Part shown: positions 55,134 through 62,996 of the stretch, piece by piece | Position numbering within the stretch: position 1 is the first letter of the stretch | Layout of the letters: each line of letters opens with the position of its first letter | NCBI GenBank assembly: GCA_963845675.1 | Contig: CAWJSX010000001.1 | Coordinates: forward strand, 1,798,001 to 1,862,000 | Length of the DNA stretch: 64,000 nucleotides | Direction: 5' to 3' | DNA from: CAWJMD01 sp963845675 | Lineage (GTDB): Bacteria; Actinomycetota; Actinomycetes; Actinomycetales; CAWJMD01 | Made by a program: the position numbers and the translations under genes | The notes under the pieces: generated by a model | Databases searched by the model: none | Told to the model about the DNA's origin: nothing | Seen by the model: only the letters and a program-made list of their open reading frames with translations

Positions 55134-55192
55134 TATCGACTGTCGATATGTTGTCGGCCACGATCGTGAGGTATCGACTATCGATATGTCAA
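55134..55192 (-). promoter_or_regulatory. promoter with two TATCGA-NNN-TCGATA operators
   Basis: Two perfect palindromes, TATCGA-CTG-TCGATA (55134-55148) and TATCGA-CTA-TCGATA (55172-55186), lie 38 bases apart centre to centre just upstream of the DUF2975-like gene. A TTGACA -35 (55187-55192, minus strand) abuts the second palindrome, so that operator would fill the spacer between -35 and -10. The adjacent XRE regulator is the obvious candidate binder. The identical sites place the gene start at 55116 rather than at an ATG at 55161 that would run through the first box. Confidence 0.75.
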
Positions 55193-55212
55193 GAGGAGGC
55201 GTGCGACCGCGG

Positions 55213-56406
55213 TCAGCCGAGCTCGGTCAGTCCCCGCTTCAGCTGCCGCATGCCCTGCGCGATGCGCTGCTCGTTCTCGATCAGCGCGAAGCGCACGAAG
55301 CCGTCACCCTGCGCCCCGAACCCCACGCCCGGCGACACGGCGACGTCGCACTCGGTGATGACCTTCTTGGCGAACTCGATCGAGCCGAGGTGGCGGTACG
55401 GCTCGGGGATCGGCGCCCAGGCGAACATCGTCCCCCGCGGCTTGGCGATCGGCCAGCCGGCGCGGTTCAGCCCCTCCCACAGCGCGTCCCGGCGGCGCTG
55501 GTAGATCCCGTTCACCTCGAGCGGGTAGTCGGCCGCCTCGTCCAGCGTCACCGTGGCGGCGATCTGGATCGGCTGGAACGTGCCGTAGTCCAGGTAGCTC
55601 TTGAGCTTGGCGAGGGCGCCGACGACCTCACGGTTGCCGACCAGGAAGGCGACGCGCCAGCCGGCCATGGAGAACGACTTGGTCATCGAGTACAGCTCGA
55701 CGGCGACCTCCTTGGCGCCCTCGCACTGCAGGATCGAGGGCGGCATCCAGCCGTCGAAAGCCGTCTCCGCGTAGGCGAAGTCGTGCACAAGCACCACTTC
55801 GCGCTCACGAGCCCAGTCCACCAGTCTCTGCAGGTCGGCGAGCTCGATCGTCGACGTGGTCGGGTTGTGCGGGAAGGAGAGCACCACGACGCGAGGCTTC
55901 GGCCAGCCGTACTCCCACGCCTCCATCACGTTGGCGACGTAGTCCTCGTCCCCGCTGCCGTCGGCCTTGGGCCCGATCGGTACCTGGCGGGCGTCTGCAC
56001 CCGCGAAGTACGGGCCCCAGATGTGGATCGGGTAGGACGGGGACGGGACGAGCGCGGCGTCCCCGGCCTGCAGCAGCACCCACATCAGGTGGCTGAAGCC
56101 CTCCTTGGCCCCGATCGTGCTGATCACCTCGGTGTCGGGGTCGAGGTCGACGCCGAAACGACGCCGGTAGAGCCCGGCGACCGCCTGGCGCAGCTTGGGG
56201 ATACCCCGCGAGGAGGAGTACCGGTGGTTCCGCTGGTTGTGGGCCGCCTCCGCGAGCTTCTCCACCGTCAGCGCGGGCGAGGGGATGTCCGGGTTGCCGA
56301 ACCCCAGGTCGATGACGTCCCGTCCGGCCCGGCGCGCCTCGACCTTCAGACCGTCGATGATCGTGAAGACGTACGGGGGCAGGCCGGGTATGCGGCGGAA
56401 CTCCAT
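55213..56406 (-). CDS. class I/II aminotransferase, AlaC/LL-DAP-aminotransferase-like
   Basis: The 397-residue PLP enzyme is intact. It has FGNPDIPSPALTVEKLAE, YSSSRGIPKLRQAVAGLYRR, GAKEGFSHLMWVLLQAGD, VVLSFPHNPTTSTIELADLQ and the PLP lysine in YSMTKSFSMAGWRVAF. The YxMTKSFSMAGWR form and VSPGVGFGAQGDGFVRFALI point to the AlaC (glutamate-pyruvate) group rather than AspC. Its physiological substrate pair is inferred to be alanine/2-oxoglutarate; LL-diaminopimelate is the alternative. A TAGCCT -10 lies six bases before the ATG. Confidence 0.92.
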   Translation of the reverse strand: MEFRRIPGLPPYVFTIIDGLKVEARRAGRDVIDLGFGNPDIPSPALTVEKLAEAAHNQRNHRYSSSRGIPKLRQAVAGLYRRRFGVDLDPDTEVISTIGAKEGFSHLMWVLLQAGDAALVPSPSYPIHIWGPYFAGADARQVPIGPKADGSGDEDYVANVMEAWEYGWPKPRVVVLSFPHNPTTSTIELADLQRLVDWAREREVVLVHDFAYAETAFDGWMPPSILQCEGAKEVAVELYSMTKSFSMAGWRVAFLVGNREVVGALAKLKSYLDYGTFQPIQIAATVTLDEAADYPLEVNGIYQRRRDALWEGLNRAGWPIAKPRGTMFAWAPIPEPYRHLGSIEFAKKVITECDVAVSPGVGFGAQGDGFVRFALIENEQRIAQGMRQLKRGLTELG

Positions 56407-56412
56407 CGCGGC

Positions 56413-56418
56413 AGGCTA
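56413..56418 (-). promoter_or_regulatory. -10 element (TAGCCT) for a leaderless aminotransferase transcript
   Basis: On the gene strand TAGCCT is followed by six bases and the ATG at 56406, so the mRNA should begin at the start codon. No convincing -35 is seen. Confidence 0.6.
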
Positions 56419-56430
56419 TCGCCGGGCGGC

Positions 56431-57609
56431 TCAGCGGGTGGCGTCGAGCACGTCCCTCGACGGCAGGTCCGCCATCCGCGGCAACGGGTCGGCCGGTGCC
56501 ATCACCCAACGGTCCCGACCCAGCTCCTTCGCCTGGTACATCGCGGCGTCCGCCACCGCGACCAGCTGCCACACCCACTCGATCGGCGTCGACGTCGACT
56601 GGTCGGTGTCTCCACGGCCACCCCGATCGAGCAGGTGGTCGGCACGGGGCTCCCGCAGTCGCGGACGGCCTCGTGCAGGCGCTCCGCCATCCGGTAGGCG
56701 TCAGGGCGGCCGGGCAACGACGCCAGCACCAGCATCTCCTCGCCGCCGATCCGGGCGGCGACGTCGCCCTCGCGGAGCACGCTGCGCACGCTCTCGGCCG
56801 TCGCGCACAGCACCTCGTCGCCGGTGGCGTGCCCGTAGGTGTCGTTGACCACCTTGAAGTGGTCGATGTCGATGAGGAGCGCAGCCACCGACTGGCCGGA
56901 GCGGCGGGCGTCGGCCAGCAGGCGCCGAAGCGCGCTCGGCGACGTGGCGCCGGTTCGGCAGGCCGGTCAGCGGGTCGATGGTGGACAGCATGCGCGTCTG
57001 CTCGAGCAGTCGCTCCGACCGCCGTCGCAGCACGAAGATCGCCAGCGCCGTCAGGTCGAGCACGACGGCGTGCACGACGACCTGCACCGCCAGCGCGGTC
57101 GGGTCCGGGTACGCGGCGCTCAGTGCGACCGCGATCGCCGGGACGACCACCACGCAGTGCACCCCCAGCAGGCGCGGGCCAAGCAGCGCACCGGAGGCCA
57201 GGGTGGAGAACAGGAGCATCAGCGGCGTGGCGTACAGGGAGGCGTCGACGACGCTGACCGCGACGACGACGTACACGACGTCGGCGGCCAGCACGAAGAC
57301 CGGAACCAGCCAGGCGGCCCGCTCGCCACCGACGAAGAGGACGAGGCCGCCGACCACGAGCGTCAGCATCGTCACCGCGTACGCGACGCTGGGGAGGCCC
57401 GGCTTCAGGACGCCGGGGACGAAGAGGTTGACCATGCCGAGCAGCCCACCGGCCACGGCCAGCACCGAGATGAGCTGCATCGACCGGCCGGACCACGGGC
57501 TCGGCGTGGGCACCGGGGCGCTGAGGGCAGTCCCCCGGCGCCGCTCACGCACGGTGGGGGGCGGAACTGCCGGCTCGTCCGGGGACGACGGCGCGCGCGT
57601 ACTGGCCAT
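56431..57609 (-). CDS. membrane-anchored diguanylate cyclase (GGDEF), two frameshifts
   Basis: Residues 1-40 are a charged tail, then five or six helices (MQLISVLAVAGGLLGMVNLF to VVHAVVLDLTALAIFVLR), followed by the GGDEF domain: STIDPLTGLPNRRHV, LLIDIDHFKVVNDTYGHATG, and the active-site loop ARIGGEEMLVL. A C-terminal ADAAMYQAKELGRDRW follows. GGEEM is an accepted active variant of GGDEF. No EAL domain is present, and no inhibitory RxxD site was identified. Slips near 56935 and 56600 break the domain. It should make cyclic di-GMP; the membrane part is a MASE-like sensor of unknown ligand. Confidence 0.9.
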
Positions 57610-57625
57610 CGCGGCTCCCCCTCCC

Positions 57626-58498
57626 CTATCGTCGCGCTACGACCGCCGCGTAGATCTCCCGCGCGGAAGCCCCTGTGCTCGCGGCCACCTCGCGGGAGGC
57701 GTCCTTGAGCCGCACCCCCCTGGCCACCAGCTCCTCGACCTGGCCGACCAGCGTCTGCACGTCGACGGGGACCGACTCGGCCCCGCCGACGACAAGAGTG
57801 ACCTCACCACGAACGTTAGCGGTACCCACCCAAATGACTAGATCGTCTAGTCCTCCCCGCACGACCTCCTCGTAGGTCTTGGTCAGCTCGCGGCACACGG
57901 CGGCGCGTCGCGACGGCCCGAAGGCCTCCACCATCGCGGACAGCAGGTCGGCCAGGCGGTGCGGAGCCTCGAAGAAGACCATGGTGCGCGGCTCGTCGGC
58001 GAGCGCGGCAAGGGCACGTGCCCGCTCCCCGGCCTTCCGCGGTGCGAAGCCCTCGAAGCAGAACCGGTCCGTGGCAAGACCCGACACGGCGAGGGCGGTG
58101 AGGACCGCGGACGGCCCGGGCACGGCCGTGACGTGGACGCCGGCCGCCACCGCCGCGGTGACCAGGCGGTACCCGGGGTCGGAGACGGACGGCATGCCCG
58201 CGTCCGTGACGACCAGGACGGTCGCCCCTGCCGCAGCCATCGCAACGAGCTCGGGGGCGGACGCCGCCTCGTTGTGCTCGTGGTGGCTCAGCAGCCTGCC
58301 GGTGATCGTCACCCCGAGCGAGGCCGCGAGGCGCCGCACGCGACGGGTGTCCTCGGCGGCCACGACGTGCGCGGACGAGAGCAGACCTGCCAGCCGGGCG
58401 GGGGCGTCGGCCGGGTCCCCGATCGGCGTCCCGGCCAGCACGACCCGGCCCTCCGGCGACGGGGCGCCGGACGGGTCCGACGTTCCGACCGGGTCCAT
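57626..58498 (-). CDS. rsmI: 16S rRNA (cytidine-1402-2'-O)-methyltransferase
   Basis: RsmI methylates C1402 of 16S rRNA at the ribose. The 290-residue tetrapyrrole-methylase-fold protein is intact: GRVVLAGTPIGDPADAPARL, VAAEDTRRVRRLAASLGV, LVVTDAGMPSVSDPGYRLV, VTAVPGPSAVLTALAVSGL, FFEAPHRLADLL and RELTKTYEEVVRG. Codons for the segment DLVIWVGTANVRGE (about 57800-57855) are unusually A/T-rich for this genome. It is divergent from pmt, a conserved actinobacterial arrangement; a CAGGAT hexamer six bases before the ATG may be its -10. Confidence 0.96.
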   Translation of the reverse strand: MDPVGTSDPSGAPSPEGRVVLAGTPIGDPADAPARLAGLLSSAHVVAAEDTRRVRRLAASLGVTITGRLLSHHEHNEAASAPELVAMAAAGATVLVVTDAGMPSVSDPGYRLVTAAVAAGVHVTAVPGPSAVLTALAVSGLATDRFCFEGFAPRKAGERARALAALADEPRTMVFFEAPHRLADLLSAMVEAFGPSRRAAVCRELTKTYEEVVRGGLDDLVIWVGTANVRGEVTLVVGGAESVPVDVQTLVGQVEELVARGVRLKDASREVAASTGASAREIYAAVVARR

Positions 58499-58524
58499 AC
58501 CCCGATCCTGCCAGGTGGGACACC

Positions 58525-58530
58525 TACGAT
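58525..58530 (+). promoter_or_regulatory. -10 element (TACGAT) for a leaderless pmt transcript
   Basis: TACGAT is followed by six bases and the pmt GTG at 58537. The rsmI start lies only 26 bases to the left, so the two divergent promoters must overlap face to face. Confidence 0.65.
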
Positions 58531-58536
58531 GCCCCG

Positions 58537-60180
58537 GTGACCTCGTCCGCCACCGCGCCCCCGGCCACGGTGACGACGCGCCCCGACAGCGCCGACAGGG
58601 CGTCGACGGCCGAGGGTCCGATCGGCAGGTCCCGGCGCGGGACCGGCGAGGGCAGGCTGCGCCGGCACCTCCTGGGGCGACGCCCCACCGACCAGCTCTG
58701 GGGCTGGCTCGGTCCCCTGTTCGTGACCGCGGTCGGTGGTGTCCTGCGGTTCTGGCACCTGGACCGTCCGCATCAGCTGGTCTTCGACGAGACGTACTAC
58801 GTCAAGCAGGCCTACACGCTCTGGCAGGACGGCTACGAGAACCAGTGGCCGGAGGAGGCTGACGCCCGCTTCACCCTCGGCGAGCCCGACATCTACCTGC
58901 AGGCCGGCGACCGGGCGGTCCACCCGCCGGTGGGCAAGTGGATGATCGCGGCCGGCGAGTGGCTGTTCGGCATCGACTCGTCGTGGGGCTGGCGCTTCTC
59001 AGCGGCCCTCGTCGGCACGCTGATGATCCTCATCCTGGCGCGCACGGCGCGACGGCTCCTCGGGTCCACCGTGCTGGGGTCGACCGCTGGGCTGCTGCTC
59101 GCTGTCGACGGTCACCACCTCGTGCACAGCCGCACGAGCCTGCTCGACATCTTCCTGGCCTTCTGGGTGCTGTGCGCCTTCGCAGCGCTGGTGCTCGACC
59201 GGGACCGGTCACGGGCGCGGCTCGCAGCCGCCGTCGCGCGCGCACGCAGCAGCGGCACGCTGACCTCCTGGGGACCGTTCCTCGGCGCGAGGCCCTGGCG
59301 CGTCGTCGCCGCCGTCTGCCTCGGGCTCGCCTGCGGCGTGAAGTGGTCGGCCCTCTTCTACGTCGCCGCCTTCGGCCTGATGACGGTGATGTGGGACCTG
59401 TCGGCCCGCCGGGCCGCGGACGTCGAGGGCTGGCTCCCCGCGGGGCTCTTCAAGGACGGCGTCCCGGCCGCGCTCATGATGCTCCCCGTCGTCGTGGTCG
59501 TGTACCTGTCGAGCTGGGTGGGCTGGTTCGCGTCGAAGGACGGCTACCTGCGCCAGTGGGCGGCAGAGAACCCTTCGGCCGCACCCGTTCCGGACGCCCT
59601 CCGCTCCCTCTGGCACTACCACGCGGACATGCTGTCCTTCCACGAGGGACTGGCGTCGGACCATCCGTACGAGTCGGGGCCGTGGTCGTGGCTCGTCCAG
59701 GGCCGGCCGACGTCCTTCTTCTACGAGGACCCGACAGCGGGTGAGCTGGGGTGCACGGTGGAGACCTGCTCCCGCGCCATCACCTCGCTCGGCAACCCGC
59801 TGATCTGGTGGGCGGCGACGGTGGCCCTGGCAGCTGTCCTCGTGATCTGGGCAGCCCGCCGCGACTGGCGCGCGGGGGCCATCCTCGTCGGGGTGGGCGC
59901 CGGGTTGCTGCCGTGGTTCCTCTATCCCGACCGCACGATCTACGCCTTCTACTCGGTCACGTTCGAGCCGTACGTGGTCCTGGCCCTCGCGTTCGGCCTG
60001 GGCCTCGTCCTGGGCCCCGCGGACGCGACAGCCCAGCGGCGCGTCGTCGGTGCCGGCATCGCCGGCGGTTTCGTGGTCGCGTGCGTCTCAGCGTCCGCGT
60101 TCTTCTGGCCGATCTGGACGGGCGTGGTCGTCCCTTACTCGCAGTGGCAGCTGCGCATGTGGCTGCCGAGCTGGATCTGA
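58537..60180 (+). CDS. pmt: protein O-mannosyltransferase (GT39, PMT family)
   Basis: This 547-residue multi-pass membrane enzyme transfers mannose from polyprenyl-phosphate-mannose to secreted proteins. After a 50-residue cytoplasmic tail, the first helix is followed by the catalytic loop LVFDETYYVKQAYTLWQDG with the DE pair, then HPPVGKWMIAAGEWLFG, helices throughout, and the C-terminal PFLYPDRTIYAF-like segment (LPWFLYPDRTIYAFYSVTFE). The position beside rsmI is typical of actinobacteria. It is intact and starts at a GTG. Confidence 0.94.
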   Translation: MTSSATAPPATVTTRPDSADRASTAEGPIGRSRRGTGEGRLRRHLLGRRPTDQLWGWLGPLFVTAVGGVLRFWHLDRPHQLVFDETYYVKQAYTLWQDGYENQWPEEADARFTLGEPDIYLQAGDRAVHPPVGKWMIAAGEWLFGIDSSWGWRFSAALVGTLMILILARTARRLLGSTVLGSTAGLLLAVDGHHLVHSRTSLLDIFLAFWVLCAFAALVLDRDRSRARLAAAVARARSSGTLTSWGPFLGARPWRVVAAVCLGLACGVKWSALFYVAAFGLMTVMWDLSARRAADVEGWLPAGLFKDGVPAALMMLPVVVVVYLSSWVGWFASKDGYLRQWAAENPSAAPVPDALRSLWHYHADMLSFHEGLASDHPYESGPWSWLVQGRPTSFFYEDPTAGELGCTVETCSRAITSLGNPLIWWAATVALAAVLVIWAARRDWRAGAILVGVGAGLLPWFLYPDRTIYAFYSVTFEPYVVLALAFGLGLVLGPADATAQRRVVGAGIAGGFVVACVSASAFFWPIWTGVVVPYSQWQLRMWLPSWI

Positions 60181-60425
60181 GCACCTCCCGGCCACGGCAG
60201 GTCACGGTGAGCCGGGTCACATGCGACCGGCTCGATGCGGGCCCGACCCTGACGTCGCGGTAGGGTCTGCACCAGCGACGGAACCGCGCCGGCCACTGGC
60301 CGCCTCTCCTGCCGTTCCGCCGCGACAGACCTCCCAGGGCATCGACGCCCGCATCCTCACAGCGCGCGAGCCGACCGGCCGCGCGCCCTTGGCGTGGCGA
60401 CGCGCCGTCCGACCGAAACGGCTGC

Positions 60426-61916
60426 ATGACCATCACCGCCCTGACCTCTGCCCGTCCGAGCCGCCCGGAGTGGCTGTCCCCCAAGGTGTTCCGCACGGAG
60501 GCGCTCGCTGGTCTCGTGGTCGCACTGGCCCTGATCCCCGAGGCCATCTCGTTCTCCATCCTCGCCGGCGTCGACCCTCGGGTCGGGCTGTTCGCGTCAT
60601 TCACGATGGCGGTGGTCATCGCCTTCACCGGTGGCCGTCCTGCCATGATCTCGGCGGCTACCGGCGCGATCGCCCTCGTGATCGCGCCACTGGCCAAGGA
60701 GCACGGGCTCGACTACCTGGTCGCCGCGGTCATCCTCGGCGGCCTGATCCAGGTCGTCCTCGGCGTGCTGGGCGTCGCCCGGCTGATGCGCTTCGTGCCC
60801 CGCAGCGTGATGGTCGGCTTCGTCAACGCGCTGGCCATCCTCATCTTCCTGGCCCAGCTGCCGCACCTGTGGCAGGTGCCGTTCATGGTCTACCCGCTGG
60901 TCCTGCTCGCGCTCTTCCTGATCCTGGGCCTGCCCCGGCTCACCAAGGCGGTGCCGGCCCCACTGGTGGCGATCGTCGTGCTGACGCTCCTGACGACCCT
61001 GACCGCGCTGGTCGTGCCGACCGTCGGTGACGAGGGGGAGCTGCCGAACTCGCTGCCCACGCTCGGCCTCCCGGACATCCCGTACGACCTCGCCACCCTC
61101 CAGCTCATCGCGCCGTACGCCATGGCGCTCGCCCTGGTCGGGCTGATGGAGTCGCTGATGACGGCCAAGCTCGTCGACGACATCACCGACACGCACTCGT
61201 CGAAGACCCGCGAGTCGTGGGGTCAGGGCGTCGCGAACGTCGTCACCGGCTTCTTCGGGGGGATGGGTGGCTGCGCGATGATCGGTCAGACGATGATCAA
61301 CGTGAAGTCCTCGGGCGCCCGGACGCGCCTGTCCACGTTCCTCGCCGGAGTCTTCCTGCTCGTCCTCGTCGTCGCCCTGGGTCCGCTCGTCGCCACGATC
61401 CCGATGGCCGCGCTCGTCGCCGTGATGATCGTCGTCGCCGGGCTCACCTTCGACTGGCACTCGGTCGCGCCGGCCACGCTGCGCCGGATGCCGAAGAGCG
61501 AGACCTCGGTCATGCTCGTGACGGTCGCCGTGGTCGTCCTGACCCACAACCTCGCCTACGGCGTCATCGCCGGCACGCTCACCGCGATGATCCTCTTCGC
61601 GCGCCGCGTCGCCCACCTGGTCGAGGTCACCGCCGTCACGGACCCCGAGGGCAGGCACGTCGTGTACGCCGTCCGCGGCGAGCTGTTCTTCGCCTCCAGC
61701 AACGACCTCGTCGGTCAGTTCGACTACAACCAGGACCCGGACGAGGTCGTGATCGACATGTCCGAGTCGCACGTGTGGGACGCGTCGTCTGTCGCCGCCC
61801 TGGACGCCGTGACGACCAAGTACGCGCGGCGCGGGAAGACCGTGCGGATCCACGGGCTCAACACGGCCAGCGGCCACATGCACGACCGGCTGACCGGCCA
61901 GCTCTCGGGGCATTGA
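60426..61916 (+). CDS. SulP-family anion transporter with STAS domain
   Basis: The 496-residue protein has the SulP transmembrane domain: EALAGLVVALALIPEAISFS, GGRPAMISAATGAIALVIAP, MRFVPRSVMVGFVNALAILI, and the MESLMTAKLVDDITDTHSSK loop, followed by a C-terminal cytoplasmic STAS domain (about residues 405-496, with VIDMSESHVWDASSVAALDA). Members carry sulfate, bicarbonate or other anions. The 245 bases upstream hold a TAGGGT -10-like hexamer (60261-60266) and otherwise nothing recognisable. It is coupled to a MerR gene by a TGATG overlap. Confidence 0.93.
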   Translation: MTITALTSARPSRPEWLSPKVFRTEALAGLVVALALIPEAISFSILAGVDPRVGLFASFTMAVVIAFTGGRPAMISAATGAIALVIAPLAKEHGLDYLVAAVILGGLIQVVLGVLGVARLMRFVPRSVMVGFVNALAILIFLAQLPHLWQVPFMVYPLVLLALFLILGLPRLTKAVPAPLVAIVVLTLLTTLTALVVPTVGDEGELPNSLPTLGLPDIPYDLATLQLIAPYAMALALVGLMESLMTAKLVDDITDTHSSKTRESWGQGVANVVTGFFGGMGGCAMIGQTMINVKSSGARTRLSTFLAGVFLLVLVVALGPLVATIPMAALVAVMIVVAGLTFDWHSVAPATLRRMPKSETSVMLVTVAVVVLTHNLAYGVIAGTLTAMILFARRVAHLVEVTAVTDPEGRHVVYAVRGELFFASSNDLVGQFDYNQDPDEVVIDMSESHVWDASSVAALDAVTTKYARRGKTVRIHGLNTASGHMHDRLTGQLSGH

Positions 61917-62314
61917 TGGGACGGGCACCCGTCACCCGGGGTCTGCTGCAGATCGGCGACGTCGCCGAGCGGACCGGGCTCAGCCTGAGGTCGATCCGGC
62001 ACTACGAGGACGTCGGGCTGCTCCCTCCGTCGGAGCGCAGTCCGGGTGGCTTCCGGCTCTACACCGAGGCGGCCGTCGCCCGCCTGCTCGTGGTCAGGGG
62101 CATGAAGCCGCTCGACTTCACCCTCGACGAGATGCGGGAGCTGCTCGACCTGGTGGACGAGCTGGAGCTCGCCCCGTCGGCGCGTCGGCCCGACCGGCGT
62201 GCCCGCCTGCTGGAGTACGAGCAGCTCGTCGGGGAGCGGGTCGAGAAGCTCAGGTCCCGCCTGGTCAGCGCGCGTGCGCTGGAGACGGCGCTGGGAGAAC
62301 GACTCAGGGGCTGA
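61916..62314 (+). CDS. MerR-family transcriptional regulator
   Basis: The 132-residue protein starts at an ATG that overlaps the SulP stop. The winged helix-turn-helix is near the N-terminus (LLQIGDVAERTGLSLRSIRH, then YEDVGLLPPSERSPGGFRLY), followed by the MerR dimerisation helix (DEMRELLDLVDELELAP and KLRSRLVSARALETALGERL). No cysteine cluster typical of metal sensors is seen. It probably controls its partner transporter. The 3' end overlaps the convergent membrane-protein gene by 11 bases. Confidence 0.92.
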   Translation: MGRAPVTRGLLQIGDVAERTGLSLRSIRHYEDVGLLPPSERSPGGFRLYTEAAVARLLVVRGMKPLDFTLDEMRELLDLVDELELAPSARRPDRRARLLEYEQLVGERVEKLRSRLVSARALETALGERLRG

Positions 62315-62738
62315 CGCTGACGCCTGGTCCACCCGCGTCGGCCAGCACCGGCTCGTCGGGGTCACCGGTCAGGAAGCGCCGCCGGGACCGCCACAGGACC
62401 ACGGCCAGGATCACGCCGAAGAGGGTGGGGACCACCGGGTCGGGCTCGATCGCGGCGACGGCGAGGAGGAACGCGAGCTCGTAGAGCAGCGCGTACCAGG
62501 CCCACTGCCGGCCCCGCCGGTAGGGGCCGAGCGTGACGACGAGCATCGCGACGGCCGAGAGGATGAGGAACGTGCCCGAGACCTCGCGGGGCACGTGCAG
62601 GATCCCGGTGGTCTGGTTGCCGTCCTCGACCACCGTCCCCATCGGGAAGAAGACGTAGCTGAGACCGAAGAAGACGATGAGGACGTTGATCACCACGAAG
62701 GCGATCCATCCCTTGCCGGCGCGAGTAGGTGCAGTCAC
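62304..62738 (-). CDS. hypothetical small membrane protein
   Basis: The 144-residue product starts at a GTG (TAPTRAGKGWIAFVVINVLI) and has four helices: IAFVVINVLIVFFGLSYVFF, SGTFLILSAVAMLVVTLGPY, WAWYALLYELAFLLAVAAIE and VPTLFGVILAVVLW. A short charged C-terminus follows. I do not recognise the family. The upstream in-frame ATG at 62966 would read through the tRNA-Ala gene and is rejected. Confidence 0.72.
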   Translation of the reverse strand: MTAPTRAGKGWIAFVVINVLIVFFGLSYVFFPMGTVVEDGNQTTGILHVPREVSGTFLILSAVAMLVVTLGPYRRGRQWAWYALLYELAFLLAVAAIEPDPVVPTLFGVILAVVLWRSRRRFLTGDPDEPVLADAGGPGVSVSP

Positions 62739-62847
62739 CGTGAGCCCCGTCCATGAGCACGTCGCGCGGATGGCGGGAGTGAACCAACGGAGGGGCACTG
62801 ACGTCGGGCGGCCGAACGGGTGGGACCCCGTCGGTCGACCTGGTGGG

Positions 62848-62920
62848 TGGAGCTGAGGGGACTCGAACCCCTGACCCCCTCGTTGCGAACGAGGTGCGCT
62901 ACCAGCTGCGCCACAGCCCC
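62848..62920 (-). tRNA. tRNA-Ala (CGC anticodon)
   Basis: Acceptor GGGGCTG (from 62920) pairs with CAGCTCC, including a G-U wobble near the G3-U70 identity position of tRNA-Ala. The anticodon loop TTCGCAA gives CGC, and the T-arm GGTTCGAGTCC is standard. The discriminator is A. Confidence 0.96.
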
Positions 62921-62996
62921 ATGAAGCGGTGCACAGGCTAACACCGAGGCCCGGACGGTTCGCCATCGGCGTCCCAGGCGGCCGGCGCGGGTGGCG

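Noticed and set aside
55117..55161. ATG at 55161 as start of the DUF2975-like gene
   Set aside because: The extra 15 residues would be encoded by the first TATCGA operator box, and the ATG at 55116 gives a normal N-terminus.
62739..62966. N-terminal extension of the small membrane protein to 62966
   Set aside because: It would translate through the complete tRNA-Ala gene.
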